64,000 nucleotides of DNA from Rhizobium mongolense subsp. loessense (lineage in GTDB: Bacteria > Pseudomonadota > Alphaproteobacteria > Rhizobiales > Rhizobiaceae), in assembly GCF_900099775.1 (NCBI RefSeq), contig NZ_FMTM01000001.1:682001-746000 (forward strand), given 5' to 3'. Under the pieces are notes generated by a model. The model was not told where the DNA came from, searched no databases, and saw nothing but the letters and a program-made list of their open reading frames with translations. The stretch's first letter is position 1. Every line of letters begins with the position of its first letter. A program made the position numbers and the translations under genes. Positions 56,111-64,000 of the stretch are shown one piece after another.

Positions 56111-57028
56111 TTACCTTCCCTGCTCGTCGGCTTTGGCTTGCGCGTTCTGGAAGAAGACGATCGGGATCACCAGGATCAACAGCAGGATCGTTGCGACCGC
56201 GGAGGAGACCGGCCAATCGCGGTTCGAATTGAACTCGCTCCAGAGCGTCTTGCCGATCATCAGCGTCTGCGATCCGCCGAGCAGGTCGGGGATGACGAAT
56301 TCGCCGACGGCCGGGATGAAAACCAGCATGCAGCCGGCGATAACGCCCGGGAGCGAAAGCGGGAACGTCACGCGCCAAAAGGCCATGATCGGCGTGCAGC
56401 CGAGATCGTGCGCGGCCTCGACAAGCGTCCCGTCCATCTTTTCCAGCGATGAATAGAGCGGCAGAACCATGAACGGCAGGTAGGAATAGACGATCCCGAT
56501 ATAGACCGCGATGTTGGTGTTCAGGATGATGAGCGGACTGTCGATGATCCCGGTGGCCAGCAGCACCTGATTGAGCAGGCCTTCCGGCTTCAGGATCGCG
56601 ATCCAGGCGTAGACACGGATCAGGAAGCTTGTCCAGAACGGCAGGATGACGAGCATGAGCAGTGTCGGGCGGATGCTGCGAGGGGCCTGCGCCATGCCAT
56701 AGGCGATCGGATAAGCGATGAGCAGTGTCAGGAATGTCGAGATCGCGGCGATAACGACGCTCGAGACATAGGCGTTGAAATACAGCGGATCGTCGATGAG
56801 GTAACTGTAATTTTCGAAGGAAAAGGTCGATACCTTGTCCCAGAAGCCGGTCCAGCCATCGCCGAGCGAAAAGACGGGTGTGTAGGGCGGCATCGCGATC
56901 GCCGTTGCCGACATCGAGATGCGGAAGACGATGAAGAACGGCGCGAGGAAGAAGATGAGCAGCCAAGCATAGGGGACGATGATCACGAGGCGGCTGTAGA
57001 TCGCGGAACCGAGCTTGCCCATGGTCAA
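56111..57028 (-). CDS. potH: putrescine ABC transporter permease PotH
   Basis: 305 residues. Opens with YAWLLIFFLAPFFIVFRISMS and has the EAA loop LVEAAHDLGCTPIMAFWRVTFPLSLPGVIAG. It overlaps the potG stop by 4 bases (ATGA), and potI begins 3 bases after its stop, so the three genes are translated together. Confidence 0.93.
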   Translation of the reverse strand: MTMGKLGSAIYSRLVIIVPYAWLLIFFLAPFFIVFRISMSATAIAMPPYTPVFSLGDGWTGFWDKVSTFSFENYSYLIDDPLYFNAYVSSVVIAAISTFLTLLIAYPIAYGMAQAPRSIRPTLLMLVILPFWTSFLIRVYAWIAILKPEGLLNQVLLATGIIDSPLIILNTNIAVYIGIVYSYLPFMVLPLYSSLEKMDGTLVEAAHDLGCTPIMAFWRVTFPLSLPGVIAGCMLVFIPAVGEFVIPDLLGGSQTLMIGKTLWSEFNSNRDWPVSSAVATILLLILVIPIVFFQNAQAKADEQGR

Positions 57029-58167
57029 TCCCTCAGCAGCACGCCGGCATCTTCGGCGAAAGAGATCCAGACTTCCTGATCGTATGTGAAAGGATCATCG
57101 ACCGCACGCTGCGCATTGAGCGAAGAAGCCTTCACGACCTTTCCGCTCTTCAGCTTGACATGGAAAACCGTCATATCGCCGAGATAGCCGATATCCCAAA
57201 GCTCGCCGGATGCGGCATTGACCGAAGAGTTCGGCGGCGGATGACGAAGCACCTTCAGTTTTTCAGGGCGGATCGCAAAGCCGGCATTGCTGCCCTTCGC
57301 AGGCTTATCGGATGTCGCGACCTTGATGGTGAGGCCGCTGTCGACGGCAATCTCGACCATACCGGTCCCGGCGGAAGCCACCTGGCCGTCGAAGATGTTC
57401 ACATCGCCGATGAAATCGGCAACGAAACGCGAGTTCGGGGCCTCGTAGATTTCGGCCGGTGTCGCCACCTGGATGACCTTGCCGTGGCTCATGACGGCGA
57501 TGCGATCCGCCATCGTCATCGCCTCTTCCTGGTCGTGCGTCACGACGACGAAGGTGAGGCCGAGGTTCTGCTGCAGGTCCATGAGCTCGAACTGCGTTTC
57601 CTCGCGCAGCTTCTTGTCGAGTGCACCGAGCGGTTCGTCGAGCAAAAGTACTTTGGGGCGTTTGGCAAGCGAGCGGGCGAGCGCCACGCGCTGTCGCTGA
57701 CCGCCCGAAAGCTGGTTCGGCTTGCGGGAGGCAAACTGCTCCAGCTTCACCATCTTCAGCATCTGCATAACGCGCTCGATAATCTCGTCCTTCGGCATGC
57801 CGTCCTGGCGGAGGCCAAAAGCGATGTTCTTCTCGACCGTCATGTGGGGGAAGAGCGCATAGGACTGGAACATCATGTTGACCGGCCGCCTGTGGGGCGG
57901 AGTACCTGCCAGGTTCGTGCCGTCGAGGATCACTTCGCCGGAGGTCGGCTGCTCGAAGCCCGCAAGCATGCGCAACAATGTCGACTTGCCGCAGCCCGAT
58001 GCGCCGAGCAATGCAAAGAATTCGCGATGATAGATATTCAGCGACAGGTCATTCACGGCGGTAAAGTTGCCGAACTTCTTCGTCACGTTCTTGAAGGAGA
58101 TAAACGGCTTGGAAGCCGGATCGGCCCAAGGCGCGAAGGTGCGGCGAATATTGCCAAGTGACTTCAT
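57025..58167 (-). CDS. potG: putrescine ABC transporter ATPase PotG
   Basis: 380 residues from the ATG at 58167. Walker A GASGCGKST, signature QLSGGQRQRVALARSL, Walker B VLLLDEPLGALD, with a C-terminal TOBE domain (IRPEKLKVLRHPPPNSSVNAASGELWDIGYLGDMTVFHVKL). It follows potF after a 96 bp gap containing a GC-rich hairpin. Confidence 0.93.
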   Translation of the reverse strand: MKSLGNIRRTFAPWADPASKPFISFKNVTKKFGNFTAVNDLSLNIYHREFFALLGASGCGKSTLLRMLAGFEQPTSGEVILDGTNLAGTPPHRRPVNMMFQSYALFPHMTVEKNIAFGLRQDGMPKDEIIERVMQMLKMVKLEQFASRKPNQLSGGQRQRVALARSLAKRPKVLLLDEPLGALDKKLREETQFELMDLQQNLGLTFVVVTHDQEEAMTMADRIAVMSHGKVIQVATPAEIYEAPNSRFVADFIGDVNIFDGQVASAGTGMVEIAVDSGLTIKVATSDKPAKGSNAGFAIRPEKLKVLRHPPPNSSVNAASGELWDIGYLGDMTVFHVKLKSGKVVKASSLNAQRAVDDPFTYDQEVWISFAEDAGVLLRD

Positions 58168-58229
58168 TTTGTTCCCCAAGACATGATTTGAGAACCGGCC
58201 CTCCCCACGGCGGGCAGTCGTCAAGAAAA

Positions 58230-58253
58230 GGCCCGGGCGTTTCCACCCGGGCC
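58230..58253 (-). terminator. intercistronic hairpin between potF and potG
   Basis: Stem GGCCCGGG / CCCGGGCC (58230-58237 and 58246-58253) with an 8-base loop, followed on the minus strand by TTTTC. It could terminate part of the transcripts after potF, or stabilise the potF message, so that more binding protein than permease is made. Confidence 0.65.
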
Positions 58254-58263
58254 GGAGCCTTAA

Positions 58264-59361
58264 CTACTGGCCGGTAACGACCTTGGTCCAGATTCGTGTC
58301 ACGAGACGCTGTGTCTTCGGATCGAGCGGCGGCACCGTAAAGAGCTTAGCCATGATCTCCGGGGTCGGATAGATCGCCGTATCATCAATCACTGCCTTGT
58401 CCAGCAGCGGCTGCGATGCCTTGTTACCGTTGGCATAGAAGACAAAATTCGATGCCTTGGCCGCAACTTCCGGCCTCATCATGTAATTGATGAATTCATG
58501 CGCCTCTTCGACATGCGGCGCATCCTTCGGGATGCCGAAGACGTCGAAGAAGATCTGCGCGCCTTGGGAAGGAACGGAATAGTCGACATTCACGCCGGCC
58601 TTTGCCTCGGCCGCGCGATCGCGCGCCTGGAACACGTCGCCCGAATAGCCGAGTGCAATGCAGATATCGCCATTGGCAAGCGCGCTGATATATTCGGAGG
58701 AGTGGAACTTGCGCACGAAGGGACGGACGGCGAGCAGGACATCCTGTGCCTTTTCCAGCTCTTCCGGCTCCTTGCTGTTCGGATCGAGGCCGAGATAGGC
58801 AAGAACGGACGGAATGACGTCCGTCGGCGAGTCCAGCATATAGATGCCGCAATCCTTAAGCTTAGCGGCCTTGGCCGGATCGAAAAGAGCATCCCAGTCC
58901 GGCTTTTCGTCAGTGCCGAGCGCGGCCTTCACCTTGTCCAAGTTATAGCCGATGCCGGTCGTGCCCCACATGTAGTCGACGCTGTACTCGTTGCCCGGAT
59001 CGAAGGTGGCGACGCCCTTCATCACCACGTCCCACATGTTCTTCAGGTTCGGCAACTTCGACTTGTCGAGCTTCTGATAAACGCCCGCAGCAATCTGGCG
59101 CTGCATGAAGGAAACGGTCGGAACGACGACATCGTAGCCGGTCCCGCCTGCAAGAAGCTTGGTTTCAAGCGTCTCATTGGAATCGAAGGTGTCGTAGACG
59201 ACCTTGATGCCGGTTTCCTTGGTGAAATCCTCGAGGATGGAACTGTCGATATAATCCGACCAGTTATAGACGTTGACGACACGCTCCTGCGCAAAGCCCG
59301 GCGCTGCAGCAAAAGCGGCAACGACGGCCGTGGCCGCAAGTCTTGCGATTCTTGACCTCAT
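58264..59361 (-). CDS. potF: putrescine-binding protein PotF
   Basis: 365 residues. Signal peptide MRSRIARLAATAVVAAFAAAPGFA, then the PotF/PotD fold: VVNVYNWSDYIDSSILEDFTKETGIKVVYDTFDSNETLETKLLAGGTGYDVVVPT, with YSVDYMWGTTGIGYN and ALGYSGD later. The ligand-binding residues in SDY and the WGT loop match putrescine-specific members. It captures putrescine in the periplasm for PotGHI. Confidence 0.93.
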   Translation of the reverse strand: MRSRIARLAATAVVAAFAAAPGFAQERVVNVYNWSDYIDSSILEDFTKETGIKVVYDTFDSNETLETKLLAGGTGYDVVVPTVSFMQRQIAAGVYQKLDKSKLPNLKNMWDVVMKGVATFDPGNEYSVDYMWGTTGIGYNLDKVKAALGTDEKPDWDALFDPAKAAKLKDCGIYMLDSPTDVIPSVLAYLGLDPNSKEPEELEKAQDVLLAVRPFVRKFHSSEYISALANGDICIALGYSGDVFQARDRAAEAKAGVNVDYSVPSQGAQIFFDVFGIPKDAPHVEEAHEFINYMMRPEVAAKASNFVFYANGNKASQPLLDKAVIDDTAIYPTPEIMAKLFTVPPLDPKTQRLVTRIWTKVVTGQ

Positions 59362-59500
59362 ATTATCTCCTGTCCGTTCTTATTATAAGCGTTTGCAGGC
59401 ATCACCCCGGACACCGCTTCCCTCTGGATTTTCGGGTAGACTAGAAAGGATTTTGTGAGGCGACAAGCGCAAAATCCTGCACTCTCAATGATTTCACCGG

Positions 59501-60913
59501 TCACTGGAAGTCGAAGGCGCTGAGCCCTGCTACCATCTCATCTAACCCAAGCGGGCGAGTGACAGGCGGTTCGGCGCGCGCAAGACAGCCCTTCCTTTCG
59601 CAGAGGCGACAGGCAGGCCCGATTGCAACCGGATGCAGGGTCGCCGAGAGGGCCTGGCCATAGGCAGTGCTGTCTTTGAGCGCGATATCGCAGCCGAGCA
59701 GAAGTGCTGTACGCCGGACCCGTTCGCCAAAGGGTGCATGCGGCCCTTCAAGCGTCCGCGCTATGGTAAGATACGCGGAGCCATCCGGCATCTCGGCAGC
59801 CTCGGCCAGAACTTGGCCCGGCTGAAGAAAGGCGGCGTGGATGTTGAGCTTTGGACAGCCGCCGCCGAAGCGCGCGTGGGGAAAACCTGCCGCTCCTCCC
59901 CGCCGCAGCCGATGGCCCGCGGCATCGGCCTCCATGACAAAGAACGGAACGCCGGCATTGGCTGGCCGCTGCAGCATCGTCAGCCGTGTCGCAGCCTGGC
60001 CGAACGAACAGCCGAAGCGCGCGCAAAGAATATCGATGTCATAACGCGATGCTTTTGCTGCGGAAAGGAACGCATCATAAGGCATCATCAGCGCAAGTGC
60101 TGCGTAACGCGCGAGCTCGAAGCGGACAATGCGCCTCGCCTCCTGCGTCGAGAGGCTGAGTGTTTCCAGTTCTCGAGCAATGGCCTCGCGAAGCGCGAGC
60201 GTTGAGACCTCGACTGCGATCTCCTGGAGCTGATCGGAAGCCGCAAGGCGCTCCGAAATAAAAAGCCGCATGGAATGCCGGTCGAAGCGGCGACGCAAAT
60301 CGGGCATCACGTGCACCGGCAGGATGCGGACGCTGATGCCACGCTCCTTCTGCAGCCAGTCCTTCAGAACCTGCGCGCGTTCCCCCGCTGGCAGAGTGAC
60401 GAAGAAAGCCTCAGCAGCCTCTTCAAGCGCGCCGAAATAGGCAGAACGGCGCTCCAGCACGTCGCGCACTTCATCTGCCGGCAGCCGCGCGCCAGCGGCC
60501 GGCGCCTGCCCCTCTCCCGCCATCAGGACCGTCAAATCGGAAAGCCGCATAGCCTGCTCGCGATAGGCGCGATAGAGTTTCACGACACCGCTTGCCACAT
60601 TGGGCGCGGCTTCTGCGACTTCGATGAGTTCCTGGTCTCCGGGCAGTTCGCCCGAAAGCAAAGGATCGGCGAAAACCTCGCGCAATTGCGCAAGATTGTT
60701 TCCAGGCTCACTCTGCAGCTCCTCAAGGTCGACTTTGTAGACCGACGCCAGCTTCAAGAGGAGCTGCACCGTCAATGGCCGCTGATTGCGCTCGATCAGA
60801 TTGAGGTAGGATGGCGAAATTCCCAATGCCTCAGCCATCGCCGTCTGGGTGACCGCCAGGCCATTGCGAATCCGGCGAACTTTCGGACCAGCAAATATCT
60901 TCCGCTCGACCAT
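59501..60913 (-). CDS. ScfR/RamB-like transcriptional regulator (XRE plus DUF2083)
   Basis: 470 residues. N-terminal XRE helix-turn-helix (RRIRNGLAVTQTAMAEALGISPSYLNLIERNQRPLT), then a central IrrE-like/DUF955 region and a C-terminal DUF2083-type region with a cysteine cluster (CRLCERKGCLAR). Relatives of this kind control acetate and glyoxylate-cycle genes, including aceA, in response to short-chain acyl-CoA. It is divergent from aceA, and the region between holds repeated TTTACAA/TTGTAAA sites, which fits direct control of aceA and itself. Confidence 0.88.
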   Translation of the reverse strand: MVERKIFAGPKVRRIRNGLAVTQTAMAEALGISPSYLNLIERNQRPLTVQLLLKLASVYKVDLEELQSEPGNNLAQLREVFADPLLSGELPGDQELIEVAEAAPNVASGVVKLYRAYREQAMRLSDLTVLMAGEGQAPAAGARLPADEVRDVLERRSAYFGALEEAAEAFFVTLPAGERAQVLKDWLQKERGISVRILPVHVMPDLRRRFDRHSMRLFISERLAASDQLQEIAVEVSTLALREAIARELETLSLSTQEARRIVRFELARYAALALMMPYDAFLSAAKASRYDIDILCARFGCSFGQAATRLTMLQRPANAGVPFFVMEADAAGHRLRRGGAAGFPHARFGGGCPKLNIHAAFLQPGQVLAEAAEMPDGSAYLTIARTLEGPHAPFGERVRRTALLLGCDIALKDSTAYGQALSATLHPVAIGPACRLCERKGCLARAEPPVTRPLGLDEMVAGLSAFDFQ

Positions 60914-60939
60914 TCGACATCTCCCCGTATCGAAACGAA

Positions 60940-61050
60940 TTTACAACCATTCACAAATTTACAAAATGACGTTGTAAATGCTCCGGCAACCTAACCTCAA
61001 TTCCTTCCTAAAAATCAAGCTTTTCCTGGCATTCTGAGTGTTTTTGTAAA
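60940..61050. promoter_or_regulatory. repeated TTTACAA/TTGTAAA operator region between the regulator gene and aceA
   Basis: Five related heptamers: TTTACAA at 60940, TTCACAA at 60950, TTTACAA at 60958, its inverse TTGTAAA at 60972, and TTGTAAA at 61044. The third and fourth form a perfect inverted repeat with a 7-base spacer. The last lies about 50 bases before the aceA start. This is the probable binding region of the adjacent ScfR-like regulator. Confidence 0.7.
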
Positions 61051-61098
61051 TTATGTCACATAGCTGACAAGGCCATGTTTATCGCGAAGGAGAAAATC

Positions 61099-62388
61099 GT
61101 GACAGAATTTGACAAGCTTATCCGCAATGCTCCGGCAGGCCGTTTTAACGGTATCGAGCGGCCCTATTCGCCCGAGGACGTCAAGAGATTGCGGGGCTCC
61201 GTCGAACTTCGCTATTCGCTTGCCGAGATGGGGGCGAACCGGCTGTGGCAACTGCTGCATCAGGATGATTTCGTCAATGCGCTCGGAGCGCTATCTGGCA
61301 ACCAGGCAATGCAGATGGTCCGTGCCGGACTGAAGGCGATCTACCTGTCCGGCTGGCAGGTCGCGGCCGATGCGAACACAGCTTCGGCGATGTATCCCGA
61401 CCAATCACTTTATCCCGCCAATGCCGGACCAGAACTCGCCAAGCGGATCAACCGCACGCTTCAGCGCGCCGACCAGATCGAGACATCGGAGGATCGGGGA
61501 CTTTCCGTCGAAACATGGTTTGCGCCCATCGTTGCCGATGCCGAAGCCGGCTTCGGCGGACCGCTCAATGCCTTCGAGATCATGAAGGCCTATGTCGAAG
61601 CTGGCGCTGCCGGTGTCCACTTCGAGGACCAGCTGGCATCGGAAAAGAAGTGCGGGCATCTCGGCGGCAAGGTGCTGATTCCGACCGCAGCCCACATCCG
61701 CAATCTCAACGCGGCGCGGCTTGCCGCAGACGTCATGGGAGTTCCCACGCTCGTCATCGCCCGTACGGATGCGGAAGCGGCAAAGCTTCTGACCTCGGAC
61801 ATCGACGAGTGCGATCGGCCATTCGTCGACTACGATGCCGGGCGCACGGTCGAAGGCTTCTATCACGTGCGCAATGGCCTCGAGCCCTGCATTGCCCGTG
61901 CCGTTGCCTATGCGCCGCATTGCGATCTCATCTGGTGCGAGACCTCCAAGCCGGATCTGGAGCAGGCGCGACGCTTTGCCGAGGGCGTTCACAAGGTCTA
62001 TCCCGGCAAGCTGCTTGCCTACAACTGCTCACCGTCGTTCAACTGGAAGAAAAACCTCGATGACGCGACGATCGCCAAGTTCCAGCGGGAACTCGGCGCG
62101 ATGGGCTACAAATTCCAGTTCATCACGCTCGCTGGTTTCCACCAGCTGAACTTCGGCATGTACGAACTGGCGCGCGGCTACAAGGACCGGCAGATGGCTG
62201 CCTATTCGGAACTGCAACAGGCCGAGTTCGCCGCCGAGGCTCAGGGCTACACAGCGACCAAGCACCAGCGCGAAGTCGGGACCGGCTACTTTGATGCCGT
62301 CTCGCTCGCCATTACCGGCGGCAAGTCCTCTACGACCGCAATGAAGGAATCGACCGAACATGCCCAGTTCAAACCCGCAGCCGAGTAG
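61099..62388 (+). CDS. aceA: isocitrate lyase
   Basis: 429 residues from a GTG at 61099 with AAGGAG upstream; the ATG at 61075 lies 8 codons earlier. The active-site [11 protein letters not shown] carries the catalytic Cys near 185, and other family motifs ([28 protein letters not shown]) are intact. It cleaves isocitrate to glyoxylate and succinate in the glyoxylate cycle, needed for growth on acetate and acetoacetate. It is divergent from its probable regulator. Confidence 0.95.
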   Translation: MTEFDKLIRNAPAGRFNGIERPYSPEDVKRLRGSVELRYSLAEMGANRLWQLLHQDDFVNALGALSGNQAMQMVRAGLKAIYLSGWQVAADANTASAMYPDQSLYPANAGPELAKRINRTLQRADQIETSEDRGLSVETWFAPIVADAEAGFGGPLNAFEIMKAYVEAGAAGVHFEDQLASEKKCGHLGGKVLIPTAAHIRNLNAARLAADVMGVPTLVIARTDAEAAKLLTSDIDECDRPFVDYDAGRTVEGFYHVRNGLEPCIARAVAYAPHCDLIWCETSKPDLEQARRFAEGVHKVYPGKLLAYNCSPSFNWKKNLDDATIAKFQRELGAMGYKFQFITLAGFHQLNFGMYELARGYKDRQMAAYSELQQAEFAAEAQGYTATKHQREVGTGYFDAVSLAITGGKSSTTAMKESTEHAQFKPAAE

Positions 62389-62410
62389 CCACACCAAAGG
62401 AGAAAAAGCC

Positions 62411-62647
62411 ATGGCTTCCATCACACGTGTCCGCGAAAGAGCGGAAGAACAATCCTCCACCATGAGCGCCGATCAGCAGGCCACGATCCGCATGCTCGCA
62501 AACGACCTGCACCGGCTGAATCAGTCCGTGATGAAGGCCGTCGAGGCCGGCGTGTCGGTCGAGCTCGTGCGCTCCGCCCGCCACCATGGAGGAGACGGCA
62601 ATTGGGGCGATCTCCTGATCCCCGTCGTCGTCGCCAACAGGATGTAG
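62411..62647 (+). CDS. small hypothetical protein downstream of aceA
   Basis: 78 residues from the ATG at 62411 (AAAGGAG about 10 bases upstream). It is mostly helical (TRVRERAEEQSSTMSADQQATIRMLANDLHRLNQSVMKAVEAG) with a short His/Gly segment (RSARHHGGDGNWGDLLIPVVVANRM). It follows aceA by 22 bases and so is part of its transcript. I do not recognise a family. Confidence 0.68.
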   Translation: MASITRVRERAEEQSSTMSADQQATIRMLANDLHRLNQSVMKAVEAGVSVELVRSARHHGGDGNWGDLLIPVVVANRM

Positions 62648-62653
62648 GATCAG

Positions 62654-62684
62654 AGATGGCGGCGCCGCTCCGGCGCCGCCATCT
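62654..62684 (+). terminator. probable terminator of the aceA unit
   Basis: Perfect 14-bp stem (62654-62667 and 62671-62684) with a 3-base loop, 6 bases after the stop of the small downstream gene. There is no clear T-run after it, so termination may be partial. Confidence 0.6.
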
Positions 62685-62755
62685 GCGTTATTCGACGTAA
62701 TTGTCACTGTCACGAAAGGCGGGCATAATAAGCATCCGCTCATTTGAGGCGCCGG

Positions 62756-63847
62756 ATGCCCACCACGACTGACGCCAATCTTGAATCTCTAACCGACCTG
62801 GTCTATGGCGCATTGTTTGGCGAAACGGACTGGCAGGACTTTCTCGACACCCTCAACACGAGAATGCCTGATGCGAAGACGACGCTCTTCTACCATGACA
62901 GCGTGGCAGGCGCCGGTGCCTTTTCGCTCTGCTCAGGCTTGGACGATACCGGCCTAGAAGGCTACAATCGGTATTATTGCACCATAAACCCATGGATGCC
63001 GAAGGCAGCCGTCCGGCCAGTCGGCCTCGGCGTCATCGCCGACCAGATGCTGCCGCATGCCGAGCTCGTCAAAACGGAATTCTACAATGACTTTCTGCGT
63101 AGTATCGGCTGCCGTAGCAGTATTGGCGTGACGATCCTTCGCGAGAACAACCGGTCCTTCAATCTGTCGACGCTGACATCGAGCACCGACACCGGCTTCA
63201 ACCGGATCAACGCCGATCTGCTGACGCGGCTTGCGCCGCATTTGCAGCGGGCCTTCGATTTCATGCGCCGGGACAAAGCAGGCGATGAGACGGGCCGTTC
63301 GCTGTTCGACGCGATCGGCGTCGGGCTCATCTACATCAGCGAAGGCCGCCAGATCAGATCGATGAATCTTGCCGCGGAACAGATGCTCGCCACAGATGCC
63401 GGGATCAGCGTCACGCCAACAGGACGTCTGAGTTCCAGCGATCGGGATTTCCTTGAGCATCTCGCCCTTTTTTCACGCTACCGCCCCCCAGCCGCCGCAG
63501 AGCCGTTCACCGCAAGGTTCAGTTCTCCCTGCGCCTCGTTCAAATGCACGCTCGTGCGTCTCACCTCCGATTTCATGACCGAGTTCCTGCAGGGGCCAAC
63601 CGCAGCAGTCGTCATCGAGCGAATACCCGTTGCATGCCCCGAGTTGAACGATCATTTGCCTGCAAAGCTGCAACTGACTGCTGCCGAACTGCGGATAGCC
63701 TCCTCCATCGCCGCGGGTCTGTCGCCGCGCGAGACGGCCAAGCTGCATGGCATCAGCTACGAGACGGCTCGGACGCATCTGAAGAACATCTATTCCAAGC
63801 TCGGCGTGAACAGCCAGGTCGCGCTTGTGCGGCGTCTGATGCCGTAG
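62756..63847 (+). CDS. LuxR-family regulator with unknown N-terminal domain
   Basis: 363 residues from the ATG at 62756; a TTG four codons earlier is possible. The C-terminal helix-turn-helix is clear (LTAAELRIASSIAAGLSPRETAKLHGISYETARTHLKNIYSKLGVNSQVALVRRL). The N-terminal region of about 290 residues has no autoinducer-binding signature I can identify. The region near 190-280 (LFDAIGVGLIYISEGRQIRSMNLAAEQMLA) reads like a PAS fold. It is an orphan regulator placed after the aceA unit, and its targets are unknown. Confidence 0.85.
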   Translation: MPTTTDANLESLTDLVYGALFGETDWQDFLDTLNTRMPDAKTTLFYHDSVAGAGAFSLCSGLDDTGLEGYNRYYCTINPWMPKAAVRPVGLGVIADQMLPHAELVKTEFYNDFLRSIGCRSSIGVTILRENNRSFNLSTLTSSTDTGFNRINADLLTRLAPHLQRAFDFMRRDKAGDETGRSLFDAIGVGLIYISEGRQIRSMNLAAEQMLATDAGISVTPTGRLSSSDRDFLEHLALFSRYRPPAAAEPFTARFSSPCASFKCTLVRLTSDFMTEFLQGPTAAVVIERIPVACPELNDHLPAKLQLTAAELRIASSIAAGLSPRETAKLHGISYETARTHLKNIYSKLGVNSQVALVRRLMP

Positions 63848-63850
63848 TAT

Positions 63851-64000
63851 TCAGCTGCGGCTGGCGCGCTTGCCGGCGAAAAGATCGGCATAGCTTTTCA
63901 GCAGCTTCGTCATACGATCTGCGACAGTGCGGATCTCCGGCCGATGGCGATCCTCGTTGTTCAGCACGATCCATTGCCGGTGGCGCAGCTCCGCGAGCTC
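63851..64000 (-). CDS. C-terminal end of a probable LysR-family regulator (runs off the window)
   Basis: Only the last 49 codons are visible. The ending (RHRQWIVLNNEDRHRPEIRTVADRMTKLLKSYADLF, then a basic tail) resembles the C-terminus of LysR-type regulators, in which a helix follows the last strand. The 5' part lies beyond 64000, so the assignment is weak. Confidence 0.5.
   Translation of the reverse strand, partial: ELAELRHRQWIVLNNEDRHRPEIRTVADRMTKLLKSYADLFAGKRASRS

Noticed and set aside
57160..58161. 333-codon plus-strand frame antisense to potG
   Set aside because: potG has all ABC ATPase motifs in the correct order; the plus frame is a GC-rich shadow.

Overview
This window looks like chromosome from an alphaproteobacterium of the Rhizobiaceae (Rhizobium/Sinorhizobium group). 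Grounds: GC-rich DNA, an iron regulator RirA with its three cysteines beside a dipeptide ABC operon, a CbrA-type PAS histidine kinase beside a phasin gene, and a tRNA-His with A73 and no templated G-1, an alphaproteobacterial trait. The gene order from about 33.7 to 62.6 kb matches what I remember of the Sinorhizobium meliloti chromosome (dpp, rirA, mmsA/iolA, phaP, cbrA, acetoacetyl-CoA synthetase, potFGHI, an ScfR-like regulator, aceA). That match is from memory, not from an alignment.

Region 1 (1-23.7 kb) is accessory in character. Coding density is low, gene-free gaps reach 600 bp, and three decayed genes are present: a SAM/cyclase/ATPase/TPR protein with several lesions, the C-terminal end of a beta-lactamase-family hydrolase, and a second DUF899 copy reduced to its ends. 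Intact genes include an exported dihaem protein with a SnoaL-like partner, a thermolysin-like metallopeptidase, a selenium-binding protein/methanethiol oxidase homologue with a membrane protein, and a cluster of HTH regulator, beta-propeller, DUF899, SRPBCC and cyclase genes. The most interesting unit is a compact operon at 12.05-17.86 kb: periplasmic amino-acid-type binding protein, hybrid histidine kinase, single-domain receiver, and receiver-adenylate cyclase. It looks like a complete ligand-to-cAMP relay. Three class III cyclases of different architecture lie within 20 kb, one of them dead.

Region 2 (23.7-33.7 kb) is ordinary chromosome: pepT, an ABC-F ATPase, small membrane proteins, an ECF sigma/anti-sigma pair, an exported TPR protein, a type III polyketide synthase translationally coupled to an isoprenylcysteine-methyltransferase-like enzyme, a DadA-like oxidoreductase, a SnoaL protein and gluconokinase.

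Region 3 (33.7-46.5 kb) has dppABCDF, rirA, an M48 peptidase with a DUF898 membrane protein, methylmalonate-semialdehyde dehydrogenase with a divergent monooxygenase-LysR pair, and small stress or regulatory proteins.

Region 4 (46.6-64 kb) concerns carbon storage and C2/acetyl-CoA metabolism: tRNA-His, phasin, CbrA, acetoacetyl-CoA synthetase, an AsmA protein, the putrescine transporter potFGHI, and an ScfR-like regulator divergent from isocitrate lyase. It ends with a LuxR-type regulator and the tail of a probable LysR gene. Several rho-independent terminators, two intercistronic hairpin sites and three candidate operator regions can be read directly.
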